A stretch of DNA of 5,391 nucleotides from Syntrophus sp. (in: bacteria) (lineage in GTDB: Bacteria; Desulfobacterota; Syntrophia; Syntrophales; UBA8958): NCBI GenBank assembly GCA_003451635.1, contig DMAT01000240.1:2786-8176 (forward strand), given 5' to 3'. Made by a program: the position numbers and the translations under genes. Below the pieces are notes generated by a model, which had not been told where the DNA came from, did not search any database, and worked only from the letters and a program-made list of their open reading frames with translations. This document shows, one piece after another, positions 5,313 to 5,391 of this stretch (position 1 is its first letter; each line of letters begins with the position of its first letter).

Positions 5313-5391
5313 AGCTTCTTCTTGATCAGCTCCACGGCGTCGCCGATCGTGCGGATCTTGTCGGCCTCATCATCCTCAATAGTAATCCCGA
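5309..5391 (-). CDS. Acyl carrier protein, C-terminal end
   Basis: Only the last 26 residues are in the window, reading GITIEDDEADKIRTIGDAV and then ELIKKKL before the stop. This matches helices III-IV of acyl carrier proteins (I.DEDAEKIRTVGDAVDYI pattern). The phosphopantetheine-bearing DSL serine lies upstream, outside the window. The TGA overlaps the acyltransferase ATG as ATGA, so the two are translated together. The co-located PPTase and acyltransferase suggest a specialised carrier protein rather than the housekeeping one, which normally sits with fabD/fabG/fabF; that is inference. Confidence 0.88.
   Translation of the reverse strand, partial: GITIEDDEADKIRTIGDAVELIKKKL

Overview
The window carries four complete protein genes, two partial genes cut by its edges, and an intergenic region with a very strong promoter. 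Codon usage is moderately GC-rich. The protein set suggests a Gram-negative bacterium: an HU protein, an NtrB-like hybrid histidine kinase with a C-terminal receiver, a Spy/CpxP-like periplasmic protein, and an ACP/acyltransferase/phosphopantetheinyl transferase cluster. The protein wording most resembles the former Deltaproteobacteria (Syntrophales or relatives). That placement is an inference from memory of similar proteins, not a computed one.

Layout. Bases 1-384 (+) hold the end of a Spy/CpxP-like (LTxxQ) protein with a glycine-rich tail, closed by a textbook terminator at 415-450. Bases 451-775 hold no supportable gene. They contain an A/T-rich stretch and then a perfect consensus sigma-70 promoter (TTGACA, 17-base spacer, TATAAT) followed by a GCGCC discriminator, driving the HU gene at 776-1057, which has its own terminator at 1079-1115. 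A large hybrid sensor kinase (six predicted membrane helices, coiled coil, PAS, HisKA, HATPase, REC) fills 1146-3473. A small ABM-fold (quinol monooxygenase-like) gene follows at 3588-3902.

The minus strand from 5391 down to 3920 is a tightly coupled lipid/polyketide-type block in the order acyl carrier protein (C-terminal end only), lysophospholipid-type acyltransferase, and AcpS-order 4'-phosphopantetheinyl transferase. It converges on the ABM gene with only 17 bases between the stop codons. ACP and acyltransferase overlap by ATGA. Acyltransferase and PPTase overlap by an unusually long 116 bases, which the gain or loss of a single T would explain. The PPTase would convert the ACP to its holo form, and the acyltransferase could take acyl groups from that ACP. 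This is the trio found in specialised fatty acid, aryl-polyene-like or related clusters, but the upstream genes that would settle the pathway lie outside the window.

The points most worth a second look are the rRNA-like promoter of the HU gene, the ACP/acyltransferase/PPTase cassette with its apparent frame anomaly, and the elongated AcpS-order PPTase. Nothing here by itself proves a new system.
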